Below the pieces are notes generated by a model, which saw only the letters and a program-made list of their open reading frames with translations, was not told the origin of the DNA and did not search any database. Below are positions 7,297 through 9,413 of a stretch of 9,413 nucleotides of DNA, piece after piece. Location of the stretch: positions 1 to 9,413 of the forward strand of contig CAUBWQ010000024.1 in the NCBI GenBank assembly GCA_958439775.1, written 5' to 3'. The first letter of the stretch is position 1; every line of letters starts with the position of its first letter. Source of the DNA: an uncultured Collinsella sp. Its GTDB lineage: Bacteria; Actinomycetota; Coriobacteriia; Coriobacteriales; Coriobacteriaceae. Both the position numbers and the translations under genes were made by a program.

Positions 7297-8979
7297 ATGC
7301 CGCAGGAAGAATTGAAGCGCGGAGCTCATTTTGCAAAAGAATCTGCGCCTCAGACACCCTCATCCGAAGTTTCTTCGTCGCGAGATGACACTGACGACAT
7401 GGGCTCGTCGGACTACTCCACGGTTGGTCGTTCCGCCGGGCTTATGACCATCCTGACTATCGTGTCTCGCGTTACCGGTTTTATCCGCACGTGGGCAATG
7501 GCGGCCGCTATCGGCATGTCGCTACTCTCGTCCTCCTATCAGGTCGCCAACAACCTGCCCAATATGCTCTACGAACTCGTGATGGGCGGCATGCTCGTGA
7601 CGGCGTTTTTGCCCGTGTACATGGGCGTGAGGCGTGAGCAGGGTCGCGAGGCCTCGAACGAGTACGTGGGCAACCTGCTTGGCATTCTGCTTTTGGTGCT
7701 GGGTGGCATTTCGTTGCTGGGGACCGTGTTCGCCCCGGGCTTTATCTGGACGCAATCGTTCCTTTCGGGTGACGGCGGCAGCATGGATACCGCTGCGTTC
7801 ATGTTCCGTTTCTTTGCCATCCAGATTCTGTTTTATGGTTTGGGCTCGGTGTTTTCGGGCGTTCTCAACGCACACCGCGACTACTTCTGGTCGACGTTTG
7901 CCCCGGTCCTCAACAATGTGATCGTCATTGCGAGCTTTATGGGTTTTGCGCCCGTGTCCGCACAGTTTGGCGAACGTGCCGGCATCATCTTGATTGCGGC
8001 CGGTACGACCCTCGGTGTCTTTATTCAGATGGCATGTCAGATCCCCGCGCTTGGCAAGCACGGCGTGCATCCCCATATCCATATCGACTTTAAGGACCCC
8101 GCACTGCGCCAGACGATTGCGCTCGGTATCCCGACGCTGCTCGCCACGGTGTGCATGTTTGTCTCGACTTCTATCACCAACGCTGCCGCGCTGGTGGTCC
8201 AGCCCGAGACTGGTCCTTCCGTCATCGCCTATGCGCGCCTGTGGTACACGCTGCCCTATGCGCTGATTGCCGCCTCGCTTTCGACGGCGCTCTATACCGA
8301 GCTCTCTCACGACGCACAGGAGAAGGATTACGACAGCGTTCGCACGGGCATTTCGCGTGGCGTCGCCCAAATGCTGTTCTTCCTGATTCCGTTCGCGCTG
8401 TACCTGATTGTCTTCGCGCGTCCGCTCAACATGATCTACTGTGCTGGCAAGTTTGATGAGTCCGGCGTGGCGCTGGTGTCCGAGTTCCTTGTCTACCTGG
8501 CGTTCTCGCTGCCGCTCTACGGCGTGGTCGTGTTGATGCAGAAGAGCTTCTCTGCCTTGCTCGACATGAAGCCCTATAGCTGCTATTGCCTGTATTCCGC
8601 CATCGGCCAGGCCGGCTCGGTTCTGCTGTTTGGCGTTGTGCTGGGCTTCGGTATGCCGGCAATCGCGCTTTCGTATGTCGTCGACTACGTGATCTTGGTC
8701 GGTTGTTCGCTGTGGTGGCTGCGTCGTCGTCTGCGTGGTCTTCAGGTCAAATCTATCCTGCATGGCGGTTTCTTCGGCCTTTTGCTCGGTGGCCTGGGTG
8801 CTGCCGCAGGCGCCGGCGTCATGTGGGCGCTTGAGCACTTTGTCGGGGCACTTGGCGGCTCGATTCTGATTACTCTTGGCTACGTTTGCGTTGCGGGTGT
8901 CGTCTCGCTTGCTGTTACCTTTGGCCTTGCCGTCGTCCTTAAGATGCCCGAGGTCTCGGCGCTGCTTCGTCGCAAGTAG
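7297..8979 (+). CDS. murJ: Lipid II flippase MurJ (MviN family)
   Basis: This 560-residue polytopic inner-membrane protein belongs to the MOP exporter superfamily. MurJ moves lipid II, the peptidoglycan precursor, across the membrane. Hydrophobic stretches run through most of the protein, consistent with about 14 helices. SRVTGFIR (57-64) aligns with the E. coli segment holding essential R18 and R24, here R58 and R64. The helix-2 region NNLPNMLYELVMGG (85-98) follows the actinobacterial pattern and lacks E. coli D39 and R52, which align with S79 and Y92. There is no C-terminal pseudokinase domain as in mycobacterial MviN. The first 43 residues form a hydrophilic, Ser/Asp-rich cytosolic tail absent from E. 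coli MurJ. It lies between ybaK (gap 3) and uvrC (gap 6, same frame). Identity is firm. Confidence 0.95.
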   Translation: MPQEELKRGAHFAKESAPQTPSSEVSSSRDDTDDMGSSDYSTVGRSAGLMTILTIVSRVTGFIRTWAMAAAIGMSLLSSSYQVANNLPNMLYELVMGGMLVTAFLPVYMGVRREQGREASNEYVGNLLGILLLVLGGISLLGTVFAPGFIWTQSFLSGDGGSMDTAAFMFRFFAIQILFYGLGSVFSGVLNAHRDYFWSTFAPVLNNVIVIASFMGFAPVSAQFGERAGIILIAAGTTLGVFIQMACQIPALGKHGVHPHIHIDFKDPALRQTIALGIPTLLATVCMFVSTSITNAAALVVQPETGPSVIAYARLWYTLPYALIAASLSTALYTELSHDAQEKDYDSVRTGISRGVAQMLFFLIPFALYLIVFARPLNMIYCAGKFDESGVALVSEFLVYLAFSLPLYGVVVLMQKSFSALLDMKPYSCYCLYSAIGQAGSVLLFGVVLGFGMPAIALSYVVDYVILVGCSLWWLRRRLRGLQVKSILHGGFFGLLLGGLGAAAGAGVMWALEHFVGALGGSILITLGYVCVAGVVSLAVTFGLAVVLKMPEVSALLRRK

Positions 8980-8980
8980 G
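8974..8980 (+). promoter_or_regulatory. Ribosome binding site of uvrC overlapping the murJ stop
   Basis: AAGTAGG matches AAGGAGG at 6/7, contains the murJ TAG (8977-8979), and lies five bases before GTG 8986. The alternative GTG at 8980 directly follows the stop and has no upstream site, so 8986 is preferred. Confidence 0.55.
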
Positions 8981-8985
8981 TGCGT

Positions 8986-9413
8986 GTGGCCGGTCACGAC
9001 AACATTCCAACACTCGCCGAGCAGGTTTCGCGCGTTCCCACACAGCCCGGATGTTACCTTTGGAAAGATGCCAAGGGCGATGTCATCTACGTTGGCAAGG
9101 CAAAAAACCTGCGTTCCCGTATGCGCCAGTACGTGACACTGCAGGATGAGCGTCAAAAGATCCCGCTGATGATGCAGCTGGTGGCGAGCTTTGACTATAT
9201 CGTGGTGGAGACCGAGCACGAGGCGTTGGTGCTCGAGCGCAATTTGATTGGTCAGTACCATCCGTACTTTAACGTTGACCTCAAGGATGACAAGAGCTAC
9301 CCCTTTATCGCCATTACAAAGGGCGACCTGTATCCCGCTATCAAATATACGCGCGAGCGTCATAAGCCGGGAACGCGTTATTTTGGTCCCTATACCGATA
9401 GCCGTGCGGCACG
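8986..9413 (+). CDS. uvrC: Excinuclease ABC subunit C, N-terminal part
   Basis: These 142 codons encode the GIY-YIG nuclease domain of UvrC, which makes the 3' incision after UvrA/UvrB have marked the lesion. The gene is cut by the right edge. PGCYLWKDAKGDVIYVGKAK (21-40) contains the GIY-YIG core in its UvrC form (GCY...YVG), and NLRSRMRQY (41-49) follows with the conserved arginine of the active site. ETEHEALVLERNLI (75-88) includes the acidic metal-ligand region, and YHPYFNVDLKDDKSYPFI and RYFGPYTD are strong UvrC signatures. The start is GTG; 8986 is chosen because of the ribosome site overlapping the murJ stop, though 8980 would add only two residues. It is in the same reading frame as murJ. 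Co-transcription with murJ is very likely. The C-terminal RNase H-like and HhH domains lie outside the window. Confidence 0.95.
   Translation, partial: MAGHDNIPTLAEQVSRVPTQPGCYLWKDAKGDVIYVGKAKNLRSRMRQYVTLQDERQKIPLMMQLVASFDYIVVETEHEALVLERNLIGQYHPYFNVDLKDDKSYPFIAITKGDLYPAIKYTRERHKPGTRYFGPYTDSRAA

Noticed and set aside
7522..9363. Open frame of 613 codons antisense to murJ and uvrC
   Set aside because: It crosses two well-identified genes on the other strand. Its product is very rich in His, Gln, Arg and Asn, with no membrane segments or known motif. It is a composition shadow.
1..9413. Search for mobile elements, CRISPR arrays, tRNA or phage genes
   Set aside because: No spaced direct repeats, transposase or integrase motifs, terminal inverted repeats or tRNA cloverleaf were seen by eye. 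All of the coding space is taken by housekeeping-type genes.

Overview
This window looks like ordinary core chromosome from a GC-rich Gram-positive of the actinobacterial class Coriobacteriia, perhaps Collinsella or a close relative. That placement is inferred from GC-rich codon use, a MurJ whose first helices read like the actinobacterial type (NNLPNMLYELVMGG), and the gene set. I could not run a search. No mobile element, CRISPR array, tRNA or rRNA was seen, and no stretch over 300 bases lacks a gene.

The left part (1-3587) is on the minus strand. In transcription order it holds an eight-helix LTA-synthase-like phosphoglycerol transferase, an Mrp/NBP35-type Fe-S carrier ATPase with its own candidate promoter, and the first 152 codons of a YhiN/HI0933-type flavoprotein that starts directly after the mrp stop codon.

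The region 3588-3780 lies between divergent genes. It carries a good LexA (SOS) box candidate in front of uvrA and a small AT-rich dyad cluster in the leader of the transferase gene.

The right part (3781-9413) is on the plus strand: uvrA, a 10-bp perfect hairpin, then a tight ybaK-like, murJ, uvrC run with gaps of 3 and 6 bases. uvrC runs off the right edge. UvrA and UvrC act together in nucleotide excision repair. MurJ exports lipid II for cell-wall synthesis, and the YbaK-like protein clears mischarged tRNA. The cluster therefore mixes DNA repair, translation quality control and envelope synthesis.

I found no convincing new system. The points most worth a second look are the SOS box, the same-frame murJ/uvrC junction separated by a single TAG, and two substitutions in the substrate pocket of the LtaS-like enzyme.
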